From OM182 bacterium (GTDB taxonomy: Bacteria; Pseudomonadota; Gammaproteobacteria; Pseudomonadales; Azotimanducaceae): a DNA stretch of 43,264 nt. The position numbers were made by a program, and so were the translations under genes. The notes beneath the pieces are model-generated. The model did no database searches, was not told the origin of the DNA, and saw only the letters and a program-made list of their open reading frames with translations. Of this stretch, positions 17,080-25,617 are shown piece by piece. Each line of letters starts with the position of its first letter. The stretch's first letter is position 1. The DNA lies in contig SHAE01000004.1 in assembly GCA_004213835.1 (NCBI GenBank), forward strand, positions 1 to 43,264, read 5' to 3'.

Positions 17080-18111
17080 TCATGCTTGGCGCTGCAGCTC
17101 GTCTTTTACTCTGGGCACCACCTGAGTAAAGAGGCGCTCGAGGGACTGACTCATGTCGCTGGCGCGCATACCCGGCGGCACTGCCATGGAAACGATGTCG
17201 GTTATGCCAAAACTGCGCACAAAGGCTTTGATCTCCTCAACGCAGTGATCAACATCGCCAACAATCCAGGTCTGCGGCACCTGCTCGCCATGACGACCAA
17301 AGCCCTCGCCGCTCTCCTCAAAAAAGCGTCGGTACAGCTGCATGCGATATCGTTCCGAAGCTCGCACGGGTTCCCAGTCGCTGGCCTTATCGTCGGTAAC
17401 CAAAATACTGCGGATAATACCCACCCGATAATCCGCTGGATTGCGGCCATCACTTTGCAGTGCTCCAACCCACGGATCGTAAGATTCAGCCTTCACCCCT
17501 TGGGGTAGAAAGTTCGTGTTGTAGCGCGCTGCCCGCAGCGCGCCAGCCTCGGACATGGCGGCGATCCACAGTGGTGGCCCGCCTTGCTGCACATAACCTG
17601 GGGTGATCTTCACGTCCTCAAACTGATAACGCTTACCGGCGTAGCTGAAGCGTTCGCCGGTGAAGCAGCGCTGTAGTACCTCAATGCCCTCGTTCATCAG
17701 CGACACACGACGCGCCACCGGCAGGCCAAAGCCCTTAAATTCATGGGGGGCGTAACCCATACCAATGCCAAGATCGACGCGCCCACCGGACAGGTTGTCG
17801 AGCACAGCCAAGTCCTCGGCGAGGCGAATGGGATGATTAAAGGGCATCAAGCAGATGTCGGTACCAAAGCGCACATGCTTGGTCACACTGGCCATGGCGG
17901 CCGCCACCGGCACCCAGCTAGGCAGGTAGCCATCGTCGACAAAGTGGTGCTCGGTAAACCACACCAGATCTGCGCCGATATCATCGAGCCATTTCACCTG
18001 TTCGAGTATTTCCGCGTAAAGATGCTGATCGCTGACACCCGAGTCTGGCGGGTTTCGAAAATCGTAGGACACCCCCACGCGCAGCGATGGCTTCGACTCT
18101 GAGTTGGCCAT
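17080..18111 (-). CDS. LLM-class (luciferase-like) flavin-dependent oxidoreductase
   Basis: 343 residues, a TIM-barrel bacterial-luciferase-like protein. Characteristic stretches are DLVWFTEHHFVDDGY, RFGTDICLMPF, LSGGRVDLGIGMGYAPHEF and a C-terminal WIVGDVDHCVEEI. Family members use reduced flavin (FMNH2 or F420) and often O2 for monooxygenation. No partner flavin reductase is adjacent. ATG 18111 is chosen because GGGGAGA lies about 6 bases upstream; the frame extends 19 codons further without support. It is convergent with MlrC (11 bases apart). Confidence 0.87.
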   Translation of the reverse strand: MANSESKPSLRVGVSYDFRNPPDSGVSDQHLYAEILEQVKWLDDIGADLVWFTEHHFVDDGYLPSWVPVAAAMASVTKHVRFGTDICLMPFNHPIRLAEDLAVLDNLSGGRVDLGIGMGYAPHEFKGFGLPVARRVSLMNEGIEVLQRCFTGERFSYAGKRYQFEDVKITPGYVQQGGPPLWIAAMSEAGALRAARYNTNFLPQGVKAESYDPWVGALQSDGRNPADYRVGIIRSILVTDDKASDWEPVRASERYRMQLYRRFFEESGEGFGRHGEQVPQTWIVGDVDHCVEEIKAFVRSFGITDIVSMAVPPGMRASDMSQSLERLFTQVVPRVKDELQRQA

Positions 18112-18262
18112 GATTTCTCCCCTTCCTCTCGTCTTTGTCGTACCTCTTTCAGCGCTAGTGAACACCAAGCCGTCGAGGGTCGTAAAGAGCGCGCTGTGCT
18201 AGTCGCAGAGCGCTCTGTAAGCTCAAGGCCTCAGAAAACAAAAGCACAATAAGAAAAGATCT

Positions 18263-19270
18263 ATGCGCACCTCAATTATCGCGACATTACTCACCGTGCT
18301 ACTGACCACGGGCACGACAAGTTCAATAGCTGACGATGATATTGCGCATGCCGCCAAGGTCACCGTGCTGTCTTCGAATCTCGCCAACGGCGCAACCACT
18401 GGTGAGTGGGGCTTTTCAGCAATGGTGCAAACCGCCGATCACTGCACCCTGTTCGACGCAGGTCGTTTTACTGACACCGTTGTGAATAACGCGACTGCGC
18501 TGCAGGTTGATCTGGGCTGCGTACGCAACATTGTGCTCAGCCATTTTCATTTCGACCACACCAGTGGGCTGGCCAGCGTAGTGGCGAGAATCCGCGCCAG
18601 CGGTTATGCCGACAAGCTCGACGTCTACGTGGGTGAGGGATTTTTCATTCCTCGGATCATCGACATGAACCACCCAGCCGGTGCCATGGGCGTCAAAGTC
18701 TTTGGTGCGTCATCCGTCAATTTCATGCAAGAAAAGCGCGCCCAGTTAGAAGCCCTAGGCCTAGTTTTTCACGAAATCAGCCAACCGACTCAGATCACGC
18801 AGGGCGTCTGGGCCACCGGGCCAGTACCGCGGGTATATCCTGAACAAAATCACCCAAGCTGGGTGCTGCTGCAAAAGCCGAATGGGGAGACCACACCGGA
18901 TACCGTGCCGGAGAGCCAAGGGTTAGTCGTGCGAACCCAGCAAGGGCCCATCGTGCTGTTGGGCTGCGGTCACTCTGGGGCTGTGAACATGCTGTCCTTG
19001 GTGCGACAGAAAATTCAGGACAAAGACATTAATGCCCTCATGGGCGGCATGCATCTGTTCAATGCCGATCAACAAACCGTCCGCTGGACTGGCGTCAAAC
19101 TCAAGGAATTGGGCCTGAAGCATTTGATGGCCGGTCACTGCACAGGGGTTGAACCCATGTTCCAGCTTCGCCAAGCACTTGGACTTAATCGCAGTCAGGC
19201 CGTAATGGGCGCGGTTGGGGCAAGCTTCTCGCTAGCCAAGGGTGTCATGGCGACAGATATCGCCAAGTAA
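18263..19270 (+). CDS. Exported metallo-beta-lactamase-fold hydrolase
   Basis: 335 residues. A signal peptide (1-24) is followed by an MBL domain with SHFHFDHTSG (HxHxDH metal motif), LLGCGHSGAVNM, GGMHLF and AGHCTG. This set matches the MBL subgroup annotated as dihydropterin-ribofuranosyl-aminobenzene phosphate synthase-like, rather than lactamases or glyoxalase II. The annotated activity is unlikely in a bacterial periplasm, so the function is open. Transcribed divergently from the LLM gene across 151 bases. Confidence 0.83.
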   Translation: MRTSIIATLLTVLLTTGTTSSIADDDIAHAAKVTVLSSNLANGATTGEWGFSAMVQTADHCTLFDAGRFTDTVVNNATALQVDLGCVRNIVLSHFHFDHTSGLASVVARIRASGYADKLDVYVGEGFFIPRIIDMNHPAGAMGVKVFGASSVNFMQEKRAQLEALGLVFHEISQPTQITQGVWATGPVPRVYPEQNHPSWVLLQKPNGETTPDTVPESQGLVVRTQQGPIVLLGCGHSGAVNMLSLVRQKIQDKDINALMGGMHLFNADQQTVRWTGVKLKELGLKHLMAGHCTGVEPMFQLRQALGLNRSQAVMGAVGASFSLAKGVMATDIAK

Positions 19271-19293
19271 GTGGGTTGGTCGCGGGCGCATTA

Positions 19294-19662
19294 TCACGAG
19301 AGCGCTTTAGGGTTCGCGAAACGATTGCTGCGATCTTCACCACTGCGCGGTTCGAGGCATTCAAAGTCTTTTTCGATCAGCAGTTCCAGATTGCCCTCGG
19401 CGGTTGGCAAGGATTCGCGAATACCTACCTGATGCTCATCCGCCGCCCAGGCAAGTAAGGTGGCTTGGGCAATCCTCAGCACAATCGTTGAGCCGTCAAA
19501 TACGGCGTCGCTAGCGTTTGCTGCGGCGGTCAGCTGATAGCCAAAAACCTGACCACCTGGAAAGTGTGTCGACGCCGTCAACGCTTGCCCGGCGGCAATA
19601 TCGTCTACCTCGGATCGATCCAAGCGCAAACGAATGGCGTTATCTAAAATCCTAATCTTCAT
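19294..19662 (-). CDS. Small uncharacterised cytoplasmic protein (DUF7009-like)
   Basis: 122 residues, no signal or membrane segment. It opens with KIRILDNAIRLRLDRSEVDD and has THFPGG and a late KDFECLEPRSGED motif, a pattern I recognise from a conserved uncharacterised family. The ATG has GAGG just upstream. It is the third gene in an apparent minus-strand operon behind the Mo enzyme and the 45-codon ORF, 32 bases after the latter's stop. A link to the oxidoreductase is inferred only from position. Confidence 0.72.
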   Translation of the reverse strand: MKIRILDNAIRLRLDRSEVDDIAAGQALTASTHFPGGQVFGYQLTAAANASDAVFDGSTIVLRIAQATLLAWAADEHQVGIRESLPTAEGNLELLIEKDFECLEPRSGEDRSNRFANPKALS

Positions 19663-19694
19663 GTCCTCACACCCTCTGCCCGCAGCCTGTGCTG

Positions 19695-19832
19695 CTATGT
19701 GTCTTGCGGCATCGCGCTGACGGTAGCGGCCTTACTGCGCATCTGCTTTTTGAACATGCGATTCGCCAGATGCGCAAATACATAGGCTTTGCACTCTAGA
19801 TACCGATGTCGAATGCTCGCTCGTTTGGTCAT
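19695..19832 (-). CDS. 45-residue basic small protein, coupled to the Mo enzyme
   Basis: An ATG at 19832 overlaps the TGA of the upstream oxidoreductase gene (ATGA, 19829-19832) and opens a frame of 45 codons ending in TAG at 19695. GGAG lies 2 bases before the ATG inside the preceding gene, so translation is probably coupled. The product starts MTKRASIRHRYLECKAYVFA and has about 11 Lys/Arg and one Cys, with no signal peptide. The frame fills the otherwise unexplained gap between the two neighbouring genes. I do not recognise it. It could be an assembly factor or be spurious, but the overlap favours a real gene. Confidence 0.55.
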   Translation of the reverse strand: MTKRASIRHRYLECKAYVFAHLANRMFKKQMRSKAATVSAMPQDT

Positions 19833-22072
19833 GACTCCGCGTGTGCCTCCACGGCCTGATCAGCCTGCCAGTGGGCAGCTGTGGTACGAGTTACCTGTTC
19901 TGGCTTGGTGGTTTTTTCCAACTTGCCCGGAAAGCCTTTGAAATGCGGCACGCCTTGCTCGTGATCGAGCCACTCGTCCGAGTCGGCGCACAGCACCGCG
20001 TCCGACGAAATAAACGCGCCAGCCAAGGAAGCCTCGCCGCGCAGCTCTGGATACCACCAACCATGAGGCACACGAATATGCCCCGCCTTCATGGTTTCGT
20101 GCACGGCTATCTGAGCCACCACCACACCTTGCGGGGTTGAAAGCTTTGCCCAATCGCCATCGATCAGCCCTTCTCGTTCTGCATCGCTGGTATGCAGGTA
20201 CAAACTCGGCGCCGGCATACGGCGACGCAGCGATTCAATGTTGCGCTGGCCGGTTTGAAAGAATGGATCCTCTCTGACGCCAGTGAACACCAAGTACGGG
20301 TATTCCTCGGACTGACCGGGCAACGCGCGGTAATAGGGCAGCGGATCGAACCCCAAGTCGCCGAGTACGCTGGAGGCAAGCTCTACCTTGCCAGATGGCG
20401 TGGCAAAGCCTGTGTCTCGGTATTTGCGGAATTTAGGCGGCGCCAGCTCCATGAAAGTTTCGCTGGCGAACTCGGCAAACGTGCGGCCACCTCGCGACAG
20501 CCGATAGTCGAGCATGTCCTCAAGGCTAGTCCACGGAAATTCGTCGCCCAAACCCATGCGATGCGCGAGATCCGTCCAGAACTGAAAGGTGCTGCTGGCT
20601 TCTGCTGGCGGCTCGACGACTTTCTGCGATAGCGCCAAACGAGTAGTCCAGCTCCAGCCGTCAGCGACATGATTGCGCTCGGTGAACACGTCGCCGGGCA
20701 GCACGTAGTCGGCCAACATGGCGGTTGGCGTCATGAAAATCTCATGGGCCACAATGAGTTCTTGATTGAGCATGGCCTGATGAATTTGATGCTGATTGGC
20801 GTAACTGAGCAGCGCGTTATTGCCCAAACAGAAAAACGCCTTAACGGGGTAAGGATCTTCGCTGACCATGGCCCGGAAAACGCTGGTGGGGTTGGCCATT
20901 TGGCAACCCATGACGATATCGGCATAGGGAAAACCCCAGACCTTCTCGGTGGGCTCTTTGAGCATTTCTGCAACGCGATAGGTAAAGGCAGGGTGGTCGT
21001 CATAACCCAGTTGCTTGGCTTTTTGCTGTGGTGACAAACGTTCATGCAGGCCGATTTCTGACTCGGGAATATAGGTTTGCGAAAAACCGCCCAGAGTTTC
21101 ACCGCCGACCACATCTAAATTGCCGGTCACGGCGCGCAGAATCGAATGCAGGCGTATGGCCGACGTCGAAGACAGCTGTTGGTCGGTAATTGGCGTCCAG
21201 GGAATCACCGCGCCGTCGGCTTGAGCGTACATCCGCGCCGCGGTGGCAATATCCTCAGCGGGCACACCGGTAATTTGCGCCACTCGCTCCAGCGGATATT
21301 CATCCACCCGCTGCTTTAGCTCTGCAAAGCCAACACACCAATCTCTGACGAAAGCCTCGTCGTAGAGGCCTTCGTCGAAAATCACTTTGAGCCAGCCCAA
21401 ACACATGGCGGCATCGGTACCGGCCTTTAATCGCAGGTGAAGGTCTGCGCCTTCCGCCTGATCCGAGACTCTCGGATCCAGTACAATCACCTTGGCACCC
21501 CGCGCCTTGGCAGCACGAATGGCGTTGTAAATCGGTGTCCACGAATGCTTGCGCGGGTTATGGCCGAACAACACGATGCAGTTGGTGGAGCCCAAATCCC
21601 CCATGGGGAACCAGCCATAGGTGAGGCGGTTCACCGCGGCAGTATTGCCCGCACACAGGGCCACGCCACTGATCCAATTCGGCGATCCCAAGAGGTTCAT
21701 GAAGCGTCGATCAAGACTGTGGGTGGTTTGGGTATTCCAGCCAGACGTGGAAACCGCAAAGGATTCCGGGCCGTACTTTTGCGTGATGGCGCCGAGCTTT
21801 GCAGCGATCTCGTCCATGGCCTGCTCGTAGGAAATTTCCTCCCAGCGATCCTCGCCCCGCTCGCCAACGCGTTTTAACGGCTTGGTCAGGCGATCCTTGT
21901 GGTTGTGAATCAGCGGCACTGCGGTGCCCTTGTAGCAAATGTTGGCCGCCAGCGCCGGGTTGTCGTGGGCGATGACTCGGGAGACTTTGCCGTCCTGCGC
22001 CTCACTGCGTAGCTGACAACCGATATCGCAAACGGTGCAAATCGAGTATTTGGTTTCTTTTGTTGCAGCCAA
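19829..22072 (-). CDS. Molybdopterin (bis-MGD) oxidoreductase, DMSO-reductase family
   Basis: 747 residues. The N-terminus binds a [4Fe-4S] cluster (Cys12, Cys15, Cys19, Cys46), with Lys48 close behind. Cys140 in ALCAGNTA is in the place of the Mo ligand. The central domains and a C-terminal cap (ADWAKLSTPQG, IRVPHGWW) follow the family layout. There is no twin-Arg signal, so the enzyme is cytoplasmic. No electron-transfer subunit or membrane anchor is adjacent. Sequence resembles the broad polysulfide/thiosulfate/assimilatory-type group; the substrate is not assignable. Translation starts at TTG 22072, where GGAGAGG sits 4 bases upstream. Confidence 0.87.
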   Translation of the reverse strand: MAATKETKYSICTVCDIGCQLRSEAQDGKVSRVIAHDNPALAANICYKGTAVPLIHNHKDRLTKPLKRVGERGEDRWEEISYEQAMDEIAAKLGAITQKYGPESFAVSTSGWNTQTTHSLDRRFMNLLGSPNWISGVALCAGNTAAVNRLTYGWFPMGDLGSTNCIVLFGHNPRKHSWTPIYNAIRAAKARGAKVIVLDPRVSDQAEGADLHLRLKAGTDAAMCLGWLKVIFDEGLYDEAFVRDWCVGFAELKQRVDEYPLERVAQITGVPAEDIATAARMYAQADGAVIPWTPITDQQLSSTSAIRLHSILRAVTGNLDVVGGETLGGFSQTYIPESEIGLHERLSPQQKAKQLGYDDHPAFTYRVAEMLKEPTEKVWGFPYADIVMGCQMANPTSVFRAMVSEDPYPVKAFFCLGNNALLSYANQHQIHQAMLNQELIVAHEIFMTPTAMLADYVLPGDVFTERNHVADGWSWTTRLALSQKVVEPPAEASSTFQFWTDLAHRMGLGDEFPWTSLEDMLDYRLSRGGRTFAEFASETFMELAPPKFRKYRDTGFATPSGKVELASSVLGDLGFDPLPYYRALPGQSEEYPYLVFTGVREDPFFQTGQRNIESLRRRMPAPSLYLHTSDAEREGLIDGDWAKLSTPQGVVVAQIAVHETMKAGHIRVPHGWWYPELRGEASLAGAFISSDAVLCADSDEWLDHEQGVPHFKGFPGKLEKTTKPEQVTRTTAAHWQADQAVEAHAES

Positions 22073-22212
22073 TTTTCCTCTCCAAACCCGTGGTATTCGC
22101 CAATACTACTGACTTCTCGGTCGCTGTCGAAGACACGGCGCAATAAAGTCGGCACGAGCGCCCTCTGGCTTTTGTAGCATGCTCGTCGAAAAGAAAGACC
22201 CAGTGAGACCAC

Positions 22213-22761
22213 GTGAGAAGCTCCGCCGCTACATTTCAAACCGACCAATATCCTGCCTGGCTGATTGCCGACTTGCGATCCGATCATGCCGGTGAACTTG
22301 GCGCGGTGATGATCTACACCGGTATCTTGGCGGTTTCGCGTAACCCCGCAGTCCGCACGTTTGCGCAAGAGCACTTGGTTACCGAGCAAACGCATCTGCA
22401 GCTGATGGAGTCCTTGCTGCCACGCCGACTGCGCTCCAAGGCCCAGTTACCCTGGCGCGCCGCTGGGTGGCTGATTGGCGCGCTGCCTGCTCTGATCGGT
22501 GAACAATGGGTCTTTGCCACCATTGAGGCGGTGGAAACCTTCGTTGATGAGCATTACGCCGAGCAAATTGAGCGCCTGAGATTACAAGAGCTTGAACAGT
22601 CCCTGCGCGAGACCCTCGAAGCTTGCCAAGCCGACGAGATCGCTCACAAGCATGACGCCGCGGCTAGGCGCAGCGGTTCGCCTTCGCTGGCGTTGTCGCT
22701 TTGGCTGCGCACCGTACGCTGGGGTTCTGAGGCCGCGGTAATGGTGGCGCGAGCGATCTGA
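22213..22761 (+). CDS. COQ7-type demethoxyubiquinone hydroxylase-like protein
   Basis: 182 residues, a ferritin-like four-helix diiron protein. Predicted ligands are Glu28 (HAGELGA), Glu58 and His61 (EQTH), Glu108 (AVETFVDEHY), and Glu142 and His145 (DEIAHKH), the complete COQ7 pattern. COQ7 hydroxylates demethoxyubiquinone near the end of ubiquinone synthesis, at the inner membrane. The likely start is GTG 22213, with a poor ribosome site. Its stop overlaps the photolyase ATG by one base (TGATG), so the two are coupled. Whether it serves ubiquinone or some flavin- or light-linked task is open. Confidence 0.85.
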   Translation: MRSSAATFQTDQYPAWLIADLRSDHAGELGAVMIYTGILAVSRNPAVRTFAQEHLVTEQTHLQLMESLLPRRLRSKAQLPWRAAGWLIGALPALIGEQWVFATIEAVETFVDEHYAEQIERLRLQELEQSLRETLEACQADEIAHKHDAAARRSGSPSLALSLWLRTVRWGSEAAVMVARAI

Positions 22762-24326
22762 TGCCGACGACTCATGTTGTTTGGTTCAAACGTGATCTTC
22801 GCCTGCACGATCACGCGGTCTTGAACGCTGCCGCCGCTGGCGGGCCAGTGTTAGCACTGTACGTCATTGAACCCGAACTGTGGTCCCAGCCCAGTGCCTC
22901 GACCCGCCACTGGCAGGTTGTTCAGGCGGCTCTTCTCGATCTAGAGCAGGCCATTGCGCAACACGGTGGCCGTCTCTGCGTGCGCATCGGCACGATGGAG
23001 GAAGTGCTGGTTGAACTACAGCAGGCACTCGGCCACTTCGCCCTGCTGGCACACGAGGAGATTGGTGAAGACTGGTCTTTTAAGCGGGATAAAGCGGTTG
23101 CTGCATGGTGCGCTGGCGCAGCCATATCGTTTACCGAGCTGCCCCAGTTTGGCGTCTTTCGCGGCCAACATGACCGCGATGGCTGGGCGACTCGGTGGCG
23201 CCAATTTATGACCCAGCCGCAACAGCAGACGCCACAAACGATCCGGTGGACACACCACCCCAGCACTGCCAATTGGCAGGACTGGCAGCCCAAACCATCG
23301 CGACATGGCATTGCCAATTTCAATCTGCCGAGCGCACCAGCAGTGCTCGAAGGATTTTTGCAGCGCCGTGGCGAGCAGTACCACCTGAAAATGTCGAGTC
23401 CATTGAGTGCGCCAGAGGCTTGCTCACGACTTAGCGTGCAGCTTGCCAGTGGCCGACTGTCGATGCGCACAGTGGTGCAAGAGACTTGGCGTGCCCAGCG
23501 TCAGGTAAAAACGTGGCCGGCCGAGCAGCGCGGCACCTGGCCCAAGGCGCTAGCGGCCTTTCAAAGCCGTTTGCACTGGCACTGCCACTTCATGCAAAAG
23601 TTTGAGAGCGAACCCGAGCTAGAGCATTGCAACATGGCGCGCAGCTGCGACGGTCTGCGTGAGAACGATTTCGACGAGGCCAAATTCCAGGCGTGGTGCA
23701 CCGGACATACGGGTTATCCGTTTATCGATGCCTGCATGCGTTTCTTGCTGGCCAAGGGTTGGATCAACTTTCGCATGCGGGCCATGCTGGTGTCCTTCGC
23801 TGCCTACGACCTTTGGCTGCATTGGCAACGACCGGCTCACCATTTGGCCCAGCTCTTTATCGATTTCGAGCCGGGCATTCACTACCCACAGGTGCAGATG
23901 CAGTCGGGAACGACGGGCATTAATACACTGCGCATCTATAACCCCATCAAGCAGTCGATGGATCAAGACCCCAAGGGCGAGTTCATACGCCGCTGGGTGC
24001 CAGAATGCGCGGGCTTCGACCAGCTGCGTATTCATGCGCCTTGGGAAGCAACCGCCATGGAGCAACTCGCTGCTGGCTGTCAAATCGGTGAGCATTACCC
24101 AGAGCCCATCGTCGACCATATGAGCGCGGCGCGTTTTGCCAAGGCACAATTCGCCGGGGTTAGGCGCTCAGCAGCCGGGCAGGCCGACAAGCAGACCGTC
24201 ATGCAGCGGCATGGTTCCCGAAAAACAAGCTCCAGAAAAACAGGTTCGCGAAAGACAGACGCGCAAAAAAAACCAGCCGCTAGCATCGAAAAACGAGCAC
24301 CTGACAACGGTGCCGCGACTCAATAG
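22761..24326 (+). CDS. Cryptochrome/photolyase family protein
   Basis: 521 residues. Residues 1-135 are the Rossmann antenna domain (VVWFKRDLRLHDH). Residues about 210-470 are the helical FAD domain, with TGYPFIDACMRFL, GWINFRMRAMLVSF, RIYNPIKQSMDQDP and FIRRWVPE. In CPD photolyases a WVAGTGTDAAPYFRIFNP-like segment lines FAD; here the segment is QSGTTGINTLRIYNP, shorter and different. So this is a divergent branch, and repair activity is likely but not certain. After about 465 comes a basic, low-complexity tail with repeated SRKT units (GSRKTSSRKTGSRKTDAQKK). It is next to proteorhodopsin in a light-related cluster. Confidence 0.87.
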   Translation: MPTTHVVWFKRDLRLHDHAVLNAAAAGGPVLALYVIEPELWSQPSASTRHWQVVQAALLDLEQAIAQHGGRLCVRIGTMEEVLVELQQALGHFALLAHEEIGEDWSFKRDKAVAAWCAGAAISFTELPQFGVFRGQHDRDGWATRWRQFMTQPQQQTPQTIRWTHHPSTANWQDWQPKPSRHGIANFNLPSAPAVLEGFLQRRGEQYHLKMSSPLSAPEACSRLSVQLASGRLSMRTVVQETWRAQRQVKTWPAEQRGTWPKALAAFQSRLHWHCHFMQKFESEPELEHCNMARSCDGLRENDFDEAKFQAWCTGHTGYPFIDACMRFLLAKGWINFRMRAMLVSFAAYDLWLHWQRPAHHLAQLFIDFEPGIHYPQVQMQSGTTGINTLRIYNPIKQSMDQDPKGEFIRRWVPECAGFDQLRIHAPWEATAMEQLAAGCQIGEHYPEPIVDHMSAARFAKAQFAGVRRSAAGQADKQTVMQRHGSRKTSSRKTGSRKTDAQKKPAASIEKRAPDNGAATQ

Positions 24327-24920
24327 CACGAAGGGCTTGGGCGCGAAAACGCCTGACACCACAGGCCTTGTGTCCACTTTTAAGTTAAATTTCCACTAAG
24401 TCTCCATATTTGAATTCCGCTTCTGTGGGCCGTTTCACACCCGACAAAAGGGCTGTGAGCGCCGGACTTAGAGCGTCGTAAAATTTAATTTTTAGCAATA
24501 TCAATAACTTAAATAAAAACCATGCCAAAACTTTGCAACACGAGAGTCGATGCCCCGGTTTTGCCAATTCAATTTACGACAAATTCTCGACCATATACTT
24601 TCACGGCATATTCATTTGCCCATACCTAGGCTAAATCGGCTTGGAGCGCTCCATCTTCAACCTCGGTTTTAGATGTTTTGGCAGTGTCTCGACGGGTTCG
24701 ACGAATCCATCAGCTCGGCGCTCACAGCAAGCACCAGTTTTCCCGCAGTCGAGTGGTCAAGATCGACATATTTGGATGGAGCAGTTGTGTGGTGTTCGCA
24801 AATGCCAGTGTCTCTTCCCTATGTAGCAGCCTCGAGGTGCTGTCAGGGATGTCAGAGAACATGGTCTTTGCGAGTGCGGGTGCGTCGGGCAGCTGATAAC
24901 TTAACGTTAAGGAGAGAGGA
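24327..24920 (+). other. 594-base non-coding stretch upstream of proteorhodopsin
   Basis: No convincing gene is seen in any frame. Bases about 24480-24620 are clearly AT-richer than the surroundings. Short open frames on both strands lack ribosome sites and protein-like composition. The stretch presumably carries the proteorhodopsin promoter and a long leader, but I could not assign convincing -35/-10 boxes. It ends in the palindrome at 24900-24911 and a strong Shine-Dalgarno (AAGGAGAGAGG). Confidence 0.5.
24900..24911. promoter_or_regulatory. Perfect 12-base palindrome overlapping the rhodopsin ribosome site
   Basis: CTTAACGTTAAG is its own reverse complement, and its last bases form part of the AAGGAG ribosome site of the rhodopsin gene. 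It could be an operator half-turn or a weak RNA hairpin partly masking the site. Confidence 0.4.
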
Positions 24921-25604
24921 ATGGATCTGAAAGCAGATGATTACGTTGGAGTCTCATTCTGGATCATATCCGCGGCTATGGTTGCCGCTACCTACTTTTT
25001 CACTGTCGAACGCGATCGCGCTGAAGGCAAGTGGAAAACGTCATTGACGGTTGCCGCCATGGTGACCGGTATCGCAGCGATTCACTACTTCTACATGCGA
25101 GGAGTTTGGGTCAGCACGGGTGAAAGCCCACTGGTATTTCGTTACGTCGACTGGCTGCTAACGGTACCGCTGCAAATTATCGAGTTCTATCTGATTCTTG
25201 CGGCTATCGCTGTAGTTCGCGCGGCTTTGTTCTGGAAGCTCATGATCGCCTCCATCGTGATGCTGGTCTTCGGCTTCTTGGGCGAACTTGGCGCGATGAG
25301 CTACTGGCCTGCGTTCGCAATCGGGATGGCTGGCTGGTTGTACATCATCTACGAGATCTTCGCAGGTGAAGCAAGCCAGATCAGTGCTGCCAATGGTACG
25401 GCTGCAAGCCAAGCTGCGTTTAACGCATTGCGCTTGATTGTGACCGTAGGCTGGGCAATTTACCCAATCGGCTACATTCTCGGTGCTGCAGAAGGAGGCG
25501 CTGCGGGCCTCAACTTGATCTACAACCTTGCGGACTTTGTTAACAAAATCGCATTTGGTGTAGTGATCTGGGCTGCTGCTACGTCCTCTTCCGAGAGCGC
25601 GTAA
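24921..25604 (+). CDS. Proteorhodopsin, light-driven proton pump
   Basis: 227 residues with seven membrane helices. Helix C holds the proton-pump triad: Asp77 (acceptor, in RYVDW), Thr81 and Glu88 (donor). His55 pairs with the acceptor as in proteorhodopsins. The Schiff-base lysine is Lys209 in NLADFVNKIAFG. The tuning position eight residues after the acceptor is Gln85, which by known work marks blue-absorbing forms. Unlike many family members it begins directly at the mature region (MDLKADDYVG) with no signal peptide. A strong ribosome site supports the ATG. Retinal comes from the crt-blh genes just downstream. Confidence 0.97.
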   Translation: MDLKADDYVGVSFWIISAAMVAATYFFTVERDRAEGKWKTSLTVAAMVTGIAAIHYFYMRGVWVSTGESPLVFRYVDWLLTVPLQIIEFYLILAAIAVVRAALFWKLMIASIVMLVFGFLGELGAMSYWPAFAIGMAGWLYIIYEIFAGEASQISAANGTAASQAAFNALRLIVTVGWAIYPIGYILGAAEGGAAGLNLIYNLADFVNKIAFGVVIWAAATSSSESA

Positions 25605-25617
25605 CAAGCCAAGGCGC

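Noticed and set aside
24385-24567. 60-codon minus-strand frame in the gap before proteorhodopsin
   Set aside because: TTG start without a ribosome site, AT-rich composition unlike neighbours, no recognisable motif.
24673-24930. 85-codon plus-strand frame running into the rhodopsin gene
   Set aside because: No ribosome site, overlaps the strong Shine-Dalgarno and start of the rhodopsin, and is rich in Arg, Trp and Cys as expected of a chance frame.
24921-25604. Carotenoid-antenna (xanthorhodopsin-type) binding by the rhodopsin
   Set aside because: I could not align helix E well enough by eye to decide whether the fenestration residue is Gly or bulky, so no claim is made.
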